Assembly (NCBI GenBank): GCA_004143645.1
Contig: RXPK01004506.1
Span: forward strand, 43,064 to 107,063
Length of the DNA stretch: 64,000 bases
Source of the DNA: Protaetia brevitarsis
Taxonomy: Eukaryota; Arthropoda; Insecta; Coleoptera; Scarabaeidae
Direction of reading: 5' to 3'
Shown in pieces: positions 48,673 to 60,848 of this stretch. Position numbers and translations under genes: made by a program. The notes below the pieces were generated by a model. The model saw nothing but the letters and a program-made list of their open reading frames with translations. It made no database searches and was not told the origin of the DNA. How positions within the stretch are numbered: position 1 is the stretch's first letter; each line of letters starts with the position of its first letter.

Positions 48673-49272
48673 TGAGGAAAATAGAACAAAAATGCGGTAA
48701 ATTAAGAAGCATAGCTAAGACAATTTTGAAAAAGTTAACCATTATTTAGAGAAAAATATGGACTAACATCAACATAGTCTTTTGAGTATCTGGCTATATT
48801 TTATAATAAATAATAAGAAATGAGTTTATGTTCAGCTGAGACATAGAACGAAGACATAAATCTGGAATAAACTCTGAACAAAATCTTCGAAAATGTCTAT
48901 TACAAATACTACCACTTTTTTCTTATTGGCAAAAATATTAACATGACAGTTCATTATAGTATAATAATTGTGATTTATTAATATCTAATATCTCATAGTT
49001 AATATGAATAACTTTTAACGATTGCAATATGTAATGTATGGAAAGAAAACAATGCAAAAAATATAAAGAGTGTTTTGTCGGAGAAAAATTATTTGAAAGT
49101 AGAAATTTGGGCATATTTTAGGTAATTTTATGTAAGAACTGGCTAATATTCCAGAAACTGACAAGGACAGGTATACCAAACCCCAATACCAATCGATTTT
49201 ACTGTAGTAAAAAATGCCATGTTCCATTTGAAAGAAAAAAATTAACACATCCACTGCTCAATCATAATTGCA
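48673..49272. other. non-coding or possible intron, upstream of rootletin
   Basis: AT-rich. Contains the possible membrane-protein first exon at 49015-49231 (minus) noted in the previous entry and nothing else recognisable. Confidence 0.3.
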
Positions 49273-49450
49273 GAACGCTCTAGAAGCATTGATCGAGGAG
49301 AAAGGTATAAATCTCAGCATCCGCGAGAAGATGGTCTTAAAGAACTAAAACTTCAGAGCGAAGAAATAAGGTTGTCAGAGGAAGCGGAATATCTTGCTGT
49401 TACCCTTGACTCCAAGCTATAGTCTGGTTCACGTTGAGAAGGAAGTATTA
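49273..49450 (+). pseudogene. LINE reverse transcriptase fragment (I/R1 group)
   Basis: The plus strand reads 'LQNALEALIEEKGINLSIRE', then 'IRLSEEAEYLAVTLDSKL', the 'KYLGVxLDSKLxW' block that lies after the active site in I, R1 and Jockey-type reverse transcriptases. The fragment has no preserved ends and carries stops. Confidence 0.6.
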
Positions 49451-50639
49451 CTCTTATGGAGATAGTATTCAACGATGCCAAATCTATTTAAGTACTTAAT
49501 TTTTCGTATGTTGTCGCGCTGAACAACTTGACGAATTTCATGTTGGTGTTTATAAATGTCAATCCTGTGAATTTTGTTTGTATTTATTGGCTATGTCCCA
49601 CTGTGTACCATTAGTATGAAAAGCGATAGAATAATGTTGATGTATTAATTAAATTATTCCACATCATAATACACAACACAAATAAGGTGTTCTGTTTCCT
49701 GTTCTTGTGTTTATTTTCAGGGAAACATACATAGATGTATAAGTATTCATAATAAATTTACAAATATTTACAGAGGTATGCTTACAATAAACTAAAGATC
49801 ATTTCTATAGCCATAAGTGTATGATTAACTTATATGGGATGACCAATATGGAGATGATGATGAGATTGATGTTAAATTAGTAATATACTCTTTGGATTCA
49901 TGGTCCAATTTCCACATGATTCTTTTAACTAAAATGAATAAACTTAAAACCACAATGTGTCAAATATTATATAATTATTATACCTTTGATATCATGTTTA
50001 GTGAAGTTTTTTTCAATTCTCGGTAGAAACAGTGTCATATATTTGCTAGATATAAGCAGAGGCATATCTTAGCATTCAGAACGAAGCCATTTTTGTTGCC
50101 ACCATCAACTAATGCATAATGTTGGCCATTACCATTTGTTGCTCTAAGAGATCGATACTTAAATCTTGCACAAATGCTCGTCTAGATGTACTTGCTGTGC
50201 TATCAGTCCCTTCTGCTACAAAATGTTATTTACTCACGATTTATCAGTGAAAATAATGTTTCTCCTTTCGCTGTGATATCTTTTAATAGTACATTAATAA
50301 TCCTTATGCCATCATAAATAATACCATAAATAAATATTCTCAAATATAAAACCAATGTCTATTAGAACATACTTCTCCAAAAATTAGGTTACCTATATGC
50401 AATTATAACAGTTTTAAGTGCAAGTGACACACAAATATATTCTAAATCCAGAAATGACAGGAACAGGAAACAGCGAATAATGCAGACATTATCATTACCG
50501 ACAGCCATCAAATAAATCTGGCAACAATCCCCATGATAGAAGGAGATAGACACATATGAGTAGGTATAAAATAAAAAGGGATGCATATAGCCCATAAGTA
50601 TAATACTTCTTTTAAAACTTGAACTGGACTGTAGCTTAG
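49451..50639. other. non-coding stretch
   Basis: No confident gene. A weak mariner-like signal (a minus-strand IIFTDKS-type motif near 50250) was too short to assign. Confidence 0.4.
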
Positions 50640-51600
50640 AATTGACAAGTTTAGAGGACTAAAGCCAGGATGGAGACAAAACTCATGTTAACCAGAAGAG
50701 ATTTTCGAAGGACTTAGGGGAATATGATGTACTGAGCATACATCACAGTGGGCAGATCCATGATCACTTATGCGTCTCTGCTATGGTGGCGTGCGTGTTT
50801 AATAATAACAAGAGTAATGAGGACTACTCCTGGCAAGCACCAATGGCCTGCTCTCCCTTTACACCATTTGGTGATAAAGGGGCGAGGCAAGAATGGGGCT
50901 CTCATATTAAAAGAACTACCATCTGGCAGGTATACAGACTTAGCACACAACTGTATTGTCTATGTTGTGGGAGGCAACATTTTGAGAATGAGATCAGACC
51001 ACATGATTTCGACATATCTTAGATCTATATTGCAACAGACAGCCAGACGAGACTGAGGAAACTAGTGAGCCCTAAGATGTAATCCAGACTGGTTTACGAA
51101 TATATTCGAGAGATAAATAGTCTGACAGATCGCAATAAAGTCACTTTGCTGTGAGTGCTCGGACATTCGGCAATCGAAGGGAACGAAAAAGCCGATGAAG
51201 TATCCAGAAAGAGATAATAGGCCAAAAATCTGTTCTGGGAGTTGTTGAAACACACAGCACGAGAGCAGGTAAGGATTTCGGTCAAGGAGAAACACAAAGA
51301 ATCACTAGAATAAGGAAGTCTGGAAGAACTATGACAGATCAGTAGGAGTCATCTTGGCATTATAACAGATCTCCTAATAGGGCATGGCACACTGAAAGAA
51401 TACTTGTAAAAAATGGGAATCAACACTGTAGATACTAACTGCAGACTGTGTAATAGGATGACAGAGAGCGCTCGCCACATTTTTCTGTGAGTGCGAGCTG
51501 TGAACGCAGAAGGACAGGCAAGCCAAAAATCGACCAGCCAGAGACCTGCACAGGTTAGTACAGGGTGTTAGGATATTGGATACGTAATCTAATCTCTGAT
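50640..51600 (+). pseudogene. I/R1-group LINE fragment with RNase H and C-terminal zinc finger
   Basis: Over broken plus-strand frames, 'IYIATDSQTRLRKL' (RNase H Asp motif, near 51030) precedes 'VLGHSAIEGNEKADEVSR' (RNase H GHxGIxGNExAD motif, near 51150). Then come 'LLIGHGTLKEYL' and 'NCRLCNRMTESARHIF', a CxxC...HxxxC-like terminal zinc finger. Order and motifs fit an ORF2 C-terminus of the I, R1 or LOA group. Many stops. It ends near AATCTAATCTCTGA at about 51590, the same kind of short tail as the next LINE, but the sequence differs, so it is a related family. Confidence 0.8.
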
Positions 51601-53339
51601 TGTATCGAACACCATCGATACGTTAAATAAATGAAAAGAAAACGCGCTTGGTTTGCAGCGCGGATGCAAACCACGTATATATATTGAATGTATACAGCCA
51701 ACAAACATTGCCGAAGGTCTTTCGGATCCCAGGGAACGGAATGACGTTCAATAGACGTCAATATCACGTAATAGACGTTATATCGACGCCCATTAAACGT
51801 CATGTTTACGTCACTGCTACCGGAGTGTGCCATCCATATAATGCAACGAGCCTGGCAGCGTCGGTGCAAACCAAGAGGTTGTACATGCGTGTTTGTATCT
51901 ATGTAATATGTAATTTAAAAAGATTGCGTTACGTTATACAAGCTAGTAAATGTATATTTGTGTCTTAAAAGTGTTTCTACTCTTTTAATTTTAAATAAAA
52001 CTTCTAATAAAAATTCCGATGACATCTGCTGATGCAGAAAGCAGCACATAAAAGCCTTTATGCAGTGGCGATACTTTCTCTATTACTAAAGTTCGTCGCA
52101 TCGAGTTTCTATTTCAATAAAATCATTATATTAGTGGGTTTTAAAACTATTTATCTTAATTGTTTATAAGTATTCTAACAAAAAAATAATAATAATAAAG
52201 CACTATAGTCAGTAAAAGGTATTGGTATTCACAAAATTTGAAATCACCATATTTTTATAAGCACGAGCCGCCACTGAATGGGAGATTGAATACAAAAAAC
52301 CAAGAGGCTGCACTTTTTTGCAAACTCCATATCAGACTCTAATAAAATTTAAGAAACTTTTCTAGAGTCGTATTGATCTTTCAAAAACTTTTCGGCCTTC
52401 GCTTTCACTTTGAATAAGGAAAATTGATAATATCGACAAGAAATAACTGACGTTGCAAGTTATATATTCCCATTAGAAACCAATCTGATCTGACAAACAT
52501 ATTCAAAACTCCAATTTAGACCTATGCAGGTTGTTAACCTCTTTCCCGGCATGATTACTATATCGTACGTATTTGTGTACGAATCTGTCCGATACTAAAA
52601 TTAAGGGAAATGCTACTACAACGTTTTCGAGCGCGGGATGCGTGCAATTCACCTCTTCGACCGAGATCCAGTAACACAACCGGAGACGAGCCTTCTCGTA
52701 CCAGGCGGGACGGTTTGCGTGTCCCTAAAACTATGCGGACCCAAAAACCGTACGCGAGTTTCACGGTATATAGTCTAGCTTGCGACGACACGATTCCGGA
52801 AAGTTTAGAATAACGGGGATTCTTCTCGCTATTCCAACTTGATATAGCCCTAAACGACTGACGCCGAGTATGTCGGCATATTTACGAAGATATTCCGAGG
52901 GTCGATTTTACGAAAAAATGCGCAGTCAATTACCTACGCTGAATGAACTTTTTATTTTGCGCGGATAAAATTGTTTCTTACTGCGTATCGACTTCAGCGG
53001 ATTTGGAAAAATTGTTTGGGAAATTCTGATTTTAAATTCTAGTTTTGCACCGTTTGGAAAGCGTACAGTCGGTTCAAAGATTTTGACGCACTATTGCTGG
53101 CTTTGTTATTATTGACGCTACAAATTCGTTTAAATTAAGAGGGAACCAGTGTTTCTATACAATTGTCAACTGAATAAAGCGTTTTCTTTAATAATTAGAA
53201 ATTTAGTGCTTTTCTAAATGAGATAGCCTGTGTATTTTCCAATATTTTAACAAAAAATATCATTTATGACACAAAAGTCTTGATGCACCATACCTTTAAA
53301 AGATTTTCACCTATTAAATCTGGAAGCACGGATGGAATA
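51601..53339. other. non-coding stretch with a CpG-bearing block
   Basis: No recognisable gene. ACGTCAATA/TATCGACG and related motifs at 51740-51830 form weak foldbacks. The 52560-53000 block is CpG-rich and non-repetitive; its overlapping frames (52558-52791 minus and 52610-52813 plus) are antisense to each other. It may be regulatory or first-exon DNA. Confidence 0.3.
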
Positions 53340-54970
53340 TTCCCTGTCTTACTTCAGGAATAAAGGTATTGACGCCACATCTCGTTAATCTCGTCTTCAA
53401 AGCATGTATAGCCTGGGAATATGTTCCAACTGCATGGCAAAAGGTGTGGGTTGTATACCTACCTAAGATAGGTAAAATATCCGATCAAACGCCAAAGTCA
53501 TACAGACCAATAAACCTATTCTCCTTTTTACTCAAAACCCTGGAATGATTGGTGAACAGGTACATAAGAGATACCGCGCTGAGAGAATAGCCACTCAGTG
53601 ATAAACAATACGCATATCAACCAGGAAAGTCCACAGAGCTCGCATTAGATGATCACAGCAGGTTAATTACAACATCAATAGAAGACAAAGAGATAGCAAT
53701 GACGACTTTCCTGGACTATTAAAAGGGAAGAAAAAGCGTCGCGTCGAAGCTTCTACAGTGGGTAAGAGCCACTCTGGAAAGAAGGATAATCACATCCACA
53801 ATTGGTATAAGGCTACCATCGAAGCGAGGTGGGAGAGGGATGCTCACATTTTATCTATGAAAACAAAATTATTACAAATCATCCCAACCCCATGCTCCAC
53901 CTAAAAAAGGTACTACACGAGGCTACCTATTCTAAGTACTATACGGGTTCCATAACACTAAATAATTTCCCCATGATTCTTAATAACAAAAATATAATAC
54001 AGCAGCCTCGCGACTATATGAATACTACTTTTGTGAGATGTGATTAGTTCACATAATCGCGAGTCTACTGTATATCGGTCAGCTATCAGGGGATGCTCAT
54101 AGGGCGGAGTCTTATCTCCCTTTCAAACCTTTCCAAAGGTTCTGGTGGAGCGTATGCAAACCGCTTTAAATACGGTTGACAAATGGTGTAAACAAGAGTG
54201 ACTATCAATCAATGCTCAGAAAGCACAAGTTGTTACGTTCACAAGAAAAACAACGCTAGAAGGTCCACAACCTCTAGTTATATGAAGCAAAAGGATTCCA
54301 TACGTCAAAGAGGGGAAATACCTGAGGGTAGGGTTTGATCAAAGAGATACATGGAACCCAGACATCCAAAAAAACAACCAGTAAAGCCACTATCGCCCTA
54401 TGTAGGTGCAGGAGGCTGTGTGGAAGGAATTATGGACTTAGCCCCAAGATGACTCTCTGGTTATACACAAGGATAATTAGACTCATGATAATGTACGGAG
54501 CTATAGCATGGTGGCCAAAGGTGCGGCAGGTGGGAGTGGGCAAAAACGCTGGGTGGCGTGCAGAGAGAACTCAAGGTGGTACCCCTTTTAGAAATGCCAA
54601 GTGATGCCATGGTTCAGATATTCAACCTACATAGAAAATATCTGGTCATTGTAGACTAAATAGGCATATGTACAACGTAGGTCTGACAGATGAGGCAACC
54701 TGCAGATTCTGCCAAGAGGAGGAAGAAACACCAGTTCATATGTTGTGCCAAAATGAAGACCTGGCTAGGACAAGGTTTTTAATAATGGGCGTGGAGAACC
54801 TCACAGCTAGCAGCTACACAAAGATGCCGTTTTTAAAAATGATAAGTCTAATTAAGAGGGCAAAATTAGAAAGTGTCCTCTAGGAAAAAGGGGATCACAA
54901 TAGATCTGAAAAGGTCGCGGTGAAACAATACCATAGGCCACCTCAATCCTAATTTAATCCAATCTAATGC
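53340..54970 (+). pseudogene. I/R1-group LINE, degenerate, with 3' end and (TCTAA)-type tail
   Basis: Plus-strand pieces in order: 'VWVVYLPKIGKISDQTPKSY' then 'RPINLFSFLLKTLE' (finger region, about 53440-53550), 'KQYAYQPGKSTELAL', then a gap with foreign sequence (about 53850-54070). Then 'TTSKATIALCRCRRLCGRN' and 'LYTRIIRLMIMYGAIAWW' (thumb), and 'TCRFCQEEEETPVHMLC' (C-terminal CCHC-like finger) up to a stop at 54881. The 3'UTR runs to AATCCTAATTTAATCCAATC at about 54970. The last ~130 bp recur at 12960-13097. The active-site box is lost in the insertion. Frameshifts and stops throughout. Confidence 0.85.
54000..54070. mobile_element. 71-bp pogo-like palindromic MITE inside the LINE
   Basis: CAGCAGCCTCGCGACTATAT at the left is the imperfect inverse of ATAATCGCGAGTCTACTG at the right, with TA on both outer sides (53998-53999 and 54071-54072). 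CAGTAGACTCGCGATTAT is a pogo/Tigger-type terminus. It may be the remnant of a longer MITE with its middle deleted. Confidence 0.6.
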
Positions 54971-55450
54971 CTGTAAAACGAATTATTAATTTCGCATTGC
55001 AATACATTCCACTTAGGACTGTGTTATTAACCTGTTTGGGGCAAACGCTCACTTTATCATGCCCACTTTTTAATTCAGTTACATTGATTTTAAGGGAGTT
55101 AAAATTTCGTGATAATTTCCAAAATAATTAAATTATAAGATGAACGTTAATTAGACAAATTCTGGTTGTCGATAGGTCCTTACCCATAACTTTAAGTTAA
55201 ACGCTCTGTATATTTTAATATACTCTTATTCAACGGAATTTTCTGAGGCAGAAAACAGATGACTTCTTAGTTTTCATTAGCTTGGTCATCAAAAATTTGA
55301 AATTTTACTTTTCAATCTGAAGTGCCAGAAATACGCGAAAAAAAAATCTCACCATTAATATAACAGCAAAAAATTATAAATGATACAATTTTTTGTTCCC
55401 AACTGGGGCATAATGAAGTACACATTGACAGATTCAGTTTGAGTACAATG
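54971..55450. other. non-coding stretch
   Basis: AT-rich, no recognisable feature apart from the (AATGT)n-like run at its end, which is the tail of the next LINE. Confidence 0.4.
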
Positions 55451-55902
55451 AAATGTAATGTAATGTTTATTTATTTACCATAGATCACAATTGACATCAG
55501 TTTCGTCAAAAATTAAAAAAAAACAATAACAGAATTTCAGTTGAGATTAGCAACCTCATTGTCAACACTTTACACAACATTTACAACATATAATACTATA
55601 AACATATATGTACTATGTACGTCTAGTGGTTAAGCGTTTAAATAATCAATAAAACTATAAAAACATTCATGTAAAAGGTACGCCTTAACTGGGGTCTTAA
55701 ATTGTTTAGCATTCGTTATTCTTCTTATTTGTGAAGGCAATTTGTTGAATACCTTAATGGCTCTGTATTCAGGACCGCGTTCATATAAATGCGATTTATG
55801 AGACGGAATGCTCAACAAATCGGCATTCCTCGTAGACATATTTGAGTACAGATCAGTATTCCTAGTGAATAAACTTTTATTTGTAAATACAAACACGAGC
55901 AA
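55451..55902 (-). pseudogene. CR1/Jockey-like LINE, 3' terminal fragment
   Basis: A 90-codon minus-strand frame (55630-55902) carries the end block of CR1-type ORF2: 'STRNADLLSIPSHKS', 'YERGPEYRAIKVFNKLPSQI' and a final 'FKTPVKAYLLHECFYSF'. The following 3'UTR reaches a (TAATG)n tail at about 55451-55465. It is 5' truncated; no catalytic residues are present. The sequence differs from the other CR1-like pieces in this window. Confidence 0.75.
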
Positions 55903-55920
55903 CTCATATATATAGGTGAT

Positions 55921-56072
55921 TCTTATTTACCGGCTGGCTCACCTCTCATCCGTTTTGCACAGCTGCAAACTACTTGAACTTATTTTTTCGGGAATTTTCG
56001 CCATTCGTAGTAGGCAGCTCATAATTTAATGCACAAAACTTTAGTGAGGTGAGCCAGGTGGTAAATAGAAAG
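55921..56072. repeat. foldback MITE-like repeat
   Basis: TATTTACCGGCTGGCTCACC near the left edge is matched by GGTGAGCCAGGTGGTAAATA near the right edge in reverse complement, over about 150 bp. Non-coding. Confidence 0.7.
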
Positions 56073-56389
56073 CTGCTACTATATTGCACATCTGTACTTG
56101 ATTAAAATAGAAGTGTTTATTATGATTACTTACGTCAAATTGACGTCAGAGTAACTCGGAGTAAATATCTAAACGCACCTTTGATTTTCAGTAAAATCAC
56201 TAAATTGCTTGACATATGCACGCCGTCAAATATTACCGGCTATCATTTTTATTGTCATATTTAAAAACTGTCAAACTAATGCTGCAAAATACAAACAAAC
56301 ATCAATAAAATTTTGTTAAAGATATATATTATGGTCGCGAAAAACTCGTCGAGAAATGTCTAGCACACTCGTGGGGTTTCTGCAAAAAA

Positions 56390-57242
56390 CTTCTGAAAAC
56401 ACTTCTGACATTTTGACAGAATTTTTATTTTTGATTCAATTTGATCACAGTTCAATTAATTTGGAATAAGATAGTAGCAGTAAGTTTAGAATATATACGT
56501 TTAGTAATTATTACATTACATTTTTATAATTATGGAGGCTAGGTAGGTGTAATTTCAACATTTGATTTCTGACAATATTATTACTAAATTTGAGACTATA
56601 CATCGTAATGAGTAGGAAAATGCAGGATGCCGTGAGAAGAACCAGAAATTTTACGGTACAAGAGAAACACACGTTGTTAGCGATCATTATAAAATTATAA
56701 AGGAGTAGTTGAAAATAAAAAAAAAACGGATGGAGTATCTATTAAACAAAAAAAACGAAGTATCAGCACAAATTACATCTGAATTTAATTGTCATAGTAC
56801 TACTGGGTTAAGGATGAAAGAGCAGTTATTTATAATTATACAACTCTATGAAAAAGAACAATCAACACGACCAAATCATTGTTTTATTTGCCTTTTTTCT
56901 TATATTTTCATGATTCTTCTATGAGCAGTCGTGGGCATGACGTCTATCATATATGTTGTCTAGTATATCGAATAGTTCTTCATTGGAGGACGATGATTAA
57001 TCATTCCATATATCCGTTTTGGTTGTAATCGTTATAACAAACTTGACATAAGCCAGAAACAAAACCTCAATTACTGAATTTCTAGGTGAAAACGTTAAAG
57101 TTTTAAGTTGGCTCTCTATCGGAACTAAAATGAACTATTAATTTTAGTTTTTAAATTTTAAATTTACAGTTAACTAGTTTACAACAGCCATTAATCAGTT
57201 GTTAATTACTCGACATTTAACAAATGGTTAAGTTTATGTTAC
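56390..57242 (+). repeat. inverted copy of the Harbinger element interior (Myb/SANT gene relic)
   Basis: Reading 56390-57242 forwards reproduces the reverse complement of about 57330-58175 with scattered changes. Shared landmarks include TGGAATAAGATAG, ATAATTATGGAGGCTAGGTA, AGTAGGAAAATGCAGGATGC and CTAACAACTGATTAATGGCT-like sequence near the inner edge. It carries its own plus-strand copy of the zeste-like Myb/SANT frame from an ATG at about 56609 ('RTRNFTVQEKHTLLAII', later 'AQITSEFNCHSTTGLRMKEQ'), broken by frameshifts. It lacks the ~80-bp terminal repeat region of the intact neighbour. Confidence 0.88.
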
Positions 57243-57245
57243 TTA

Positions 57246-58467
57246 TGCCCGGTAACATAAAGCGTGTGTAACCAAGTGATTAGTTAATCATTTGTTAGCA
57301 CTAACAAATTGTTAAGTAAAAGTTGAGTAACATAAACTTAACCATTTGCTAAATGTCGAGTAATTAGTTAACAACTGATTAATGGCTGTTGTAAACTAGT
57401 TAACTGTAATTTTACTAAAATTGATAGTTCATTTTGGTTCCGATAGAGAGCCTCCTTGGAACTTTGACGTTTTCACCTAGAAATTCAGTAATTGAAGTTT
57501 TGCTTCTGGCTTATGTCAAGTTAACGATTATATCCAAAACGGATATATGGAATGATTAATCATCGTCCTCCAATGAGAACTATTCGAGTATACTAGACAA
57601 CATATATGATAGACATCATAGACACTACTTACTCAGAGAAGAATCATGAAAATATAAGAAAAAAGGCAAATAAAACAATGATTTGGTAGTGTTGAATGTT
57701 CTTTTTCATAAAGTTGTATAATGTAAATAACTGCTCTTTCATCCTTAACCCAGTAGTACTATGACCATTAAATTCAGATGTAATTTCTGCTCATACTTCG
57801 CTTTTTTTTTGTTTAATAGATACTCCATCCGTTTTCTTTTATTTTCAACTACTCCTTTATAATTTTCATTTATCGCTAACAATGTGTGTTTTCTTTACCG
57901 TAAATTTCTGGCTCTTCTTGCGGCATCCTGCATTTCCTACTCATTATGGTGCATAGTGTCAAATTTAGTGATAATATTGTCAGAAATTAAATGTTGAAAT
58001 TACACCTACCTAGCCTCCATAATTATAAAAATGTAATGTAATAATCACTAAACGTATATATTTTAAACTTACTGCTGCTATCTTATTCCAAATTAATTGA
58101 TCAGTGATCAAATCAATCAAAAATGCAAATTCTGTCAAAATGTCAAATAGATTTTCCGTCTGTTCACATGTTCCGCCATCTTTTGATGCAATCATGCACG
58201 GAAACTTTCATTGGACGTTCGACACATTTCGTGCTTTGGTAAATCTTAACAAATGGTAACTACCGGATAGCGGTGGTTAAGTTAACAACTGATTTAACAA
58301 ATGATTATCTCCTAACAAACCTTTATGTTACTGATTTTTGCTGTTATCCATTGATTAACTTTGACAAATTGGTAACTATTGTTTATGTTACTGGGCAATA
58401 ACAATATGTTAGTGCTAACAAATGATTAACTAATCACTTGGTTACACAGGCTTTATGTTACCGGGCA
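57246..58467 (-). mobile_element. PIF/Harbinger-type element with zeste-like Myb/SANT gene
   Basis: TGCCCGGTAACATAAAG begins the element and its inverse ends it. The pairing runs through about 60 bp (GTAACCAAGTGATTAGTTAA / TTAACTAATCACTTGGTTAC). TTA lies outside both ends (57243-57245 and 58468-58470), the standard Harbinger 3-bp duplication. The 1222-bp body encodes on the minus strand a Myb/SANT-like (Myb_DNA-bind_5, 'regulatory protein zeste') domain: 'RARNF', 'KKTDGVSIKQK', 'EITSEFNGHSTTGLRMKEQL'. A separate upstream frame starts at 58195 (MIASKDGGTCEQTENLF) and ends at a GTAAGT donor. No DDE nuclease is present, so it is non-autonomous. Frame breaks suggest it is inactive. Subterminal TTAACAAATG-type motifs are repeated at the right end. 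Confidence 0.85.
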
Positions 58468-58470
58468 TTA

Positions 58471-59925
58471 ATGCAGAAAATTTCAATTTTAAATATCTCC
58501 GATTATGACATTTGTATATATGTAAAAACACAGTTATACCGAATTAGATTTATAAAAATGTTAGAAAAAATAAAATAATAAAAATCTATTTTTTTCCAAA
58601 TAGATTTAATCGCATATTGATGTAAACATTTTCCCGTCATAAATAATGATAGACCTCATAACAGAAACCAGAGCGAAAACTGGGAATCTATTCCAATTTC
58701 AGACGGGTGAACGTGCTAAAATACCCGTGCGTGTGTTTATATGTATCTTCTTGCAACTAAGTCTTGCGTGTCCTAATGCGTATGTGTACGTTAGATATTT
58801 ACTGATGTTGTTTTTGTTTACTGTCAACTGCCTACAAGCGGAGCATCGATTCCTTGCACTTTGAACGTCTAGGACATGTTGTAATGTCCGGTTTCGGAGG
58901 ATTCCCTTTCAGATAAGGAATATATTTTAAGTTTAGACGGCACAGAGCTGGCATGGCAACGTTTCTCTCGTATTATCAGGCGCTAAAGGAATAAAAAAAG
59001 AGGCGAATGGATCAATTAGTAGACAAGTAGACATAACAAGAGTATAGTGGGCGTTGTAAATCACAGTAAACTTTGGTTTATTTACTAGTTAATACAGAGA
59101 ATGTGTTACAAAGTATTTATTTATACAAACTAATACACGAATAGTAAATAGCGAAAATTTCCTCTAATATTGCATCAGTTGTAAATGTACCAAATTCCTT
59201 TATCTAAAAAAAAGTTAAAAAAAACATGTTTTGTCACTAATCTAAATTGTGGAATAATCTGCAAATATCAAAAAATGATTCTTGTTTTATAGTATTAATT
59301 TTTTTATTCCATTATAACTCTTTCTAAATTAAATAATAGTCTAACTCCGGATTTATTTTGTACAAAGGGTAATTAATGCTTTAAATTATTTTTTTTTTAG
59401 AAAATACTGAGTCAATTACAATAACCAAACAACTTCAGGAATTGCGATTATTTCAATATGGTTGCTCTGCCTTTTAGGTCGTATCAAAGGAGTTGAATAG
59501 ATGAGTAGCGGCTCGTAACAATATTGAGTGGTGGGGCCAATCTCCGGCCAACTCTCTTCTCCCTCTGTCCGCTCTCCTTCCCTTTTTATTAATTTTTTGA
59601 ATCAGTTTAGCCTGCAGTAACTAATTAACCGATCTTCGACGGCCGTCTGACTCACACGCTTACCTACCGTGATAATGGGAAACCTTTTGAAACATATAGT
59701 TCAAAATTTAATATAAATTTTAAGGCAATTGGATTAGTATACTTCAAATCCGGGATTCAATATCTCTAACTGTTTTTTAGATATTTAAGGTTAGCCTTTC
59801 AACTTTTTCTTTGTTTATCTTCGGAGCTGCCCGGAGTTTTTTATTTTTCATTTTTTATTAGTCTTTAAAATTTAATCCATTCTCTGTTTCCTATACTTTC
59901 AAATATAGCAATAGTGCGCTTATAA
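58471..59925. other. non-coding stretch with possible conserved blocks
   Basis: No gene recognised. About 58850-59040 and 59500-59690 are less repetitive and carry TAATTA-type sites (for example TTACTGCAGG near AACTAATTAACC on opposite strands). Conserved enhancer DNA is possible; evidence is composition only. Confidence 0.3.
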
Positions 59926-60360
59926 AGTCATCTCTTAAATAAGTCATTTGCAGACCAAAGTTTATTAAGGTATTTTATTTAAAGTTATATCAAGCAATTC
60001 TACCTAAAGCCTTAGGTACCTACCCTATCTAATTTACCCACTTAACTGTGAGACATCCGACATATAAGGGATGCATCTTTGAACATGGAAAGCATTTACT
60101 TCACAGTAATGAAATTGTCTAAACTAAAGTGACATTGTTAATATTATATTTCCGTTTTTACTGATTACATCAAAGTACCTACGTGTATATTTAGCTCCGT
60201 TAGAAAAGATATCTTAAAATGCTCACTTTAAAAAAAAAGTACTTTTTGCTTATACAGTGAAACCTCATTACAACGGACTATCAGAAGCGCGACAGATATG
60301 TCCATTCCAAAGAGGTATACGCTGAGGAGGAATAAACAAAAATAATTATCACAAAAATCA
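59926..60360 (+). repeat. segmental duplication, copy A
   Basis: About 435 bp with ~85% similarity by eye to 62139-62560: shared TCATCTCTTAAATAAGTC, GATGCATCTTTGAACATGG, AAGCATTTA.TTCACAGTAA and ACAGATATGT.CATTCCAAAG. Copy A runs into an intact pogo MITE; copy B runs into a tandem array. Confidence 0.88.
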
Positions 60361-60846
60361 ATATCTATCCATAAAAATGGATAAACCTATATAAAAGAAA
60401 ATATCAAACATGTTACTTTGTATCTGTATTTAAATTAAAAAGGTATCAGTTTGTTCAGACGCTAAAAGGGAGGACAAAAAGAATGCCAAAAAAACAACAT
60501 ACATATTTTCTTCTAGTGTGAAGGAATTACAAGGTTTAACAGACAAAAAGTACGTAGAATAAGAAAAAAATAATTTTAAGAACATATTTCAATATGTACC
60601 GCATACATCAATGAAAAAAAAAAAAATAAACAGGCTTTTCTTTATTTTCAACGTTCTGTGTGTGTCCGTTCAAGAGATATGAATTTATGTCGTGATTCAA
60701 ATAAGATTGTTCGATGCTTTAGGAGGTGTCAGTTGCATCTAAATTCATTTTAGTTTCTTATACCTTTATAAGCAGGCACGTTTTAAAATTTTCTATAAGA
60801 AGGAGTTGCCATAAAAAGGAAGTGTCCGTTCACAGGGGTTTCACTG
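60255..60846. mobile_element. pogo-type MITE with TA duplication
   Basis: CAGTGAAACCTCATTACAAC followed by GGAC at the left and GTCCGTTCACAGGGGTTTCA followed by CTG at the right are inverted copies. TA flanks both ends (60253-60254 and 60847-60848). These are the CAGTxxAACCTC ends of pogo/Tigger elements. The 592-bp body has no transposase. Confidence 0.88.
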
Positions 60847-60848
60847 TA

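Noticed and set aside
50050..50260. Minus-strand IIFTDKS-like motif as a mariner relic
   Set aside because: Only one short motif is readable and the flanking sequence gives no further transposase blocks.
53829..54047. 72-codon plus-strand frame within the LINE
   Set aside because: It crosses foreign sequence and the small pogo-like insert and has no domain.
57170..57420. Palindrome centre considered as a replication origin or centromere-type palindrome
   Set aside because: The arms are explained by two inverted copies of one transposon, with TIR and TTA duplication visible.
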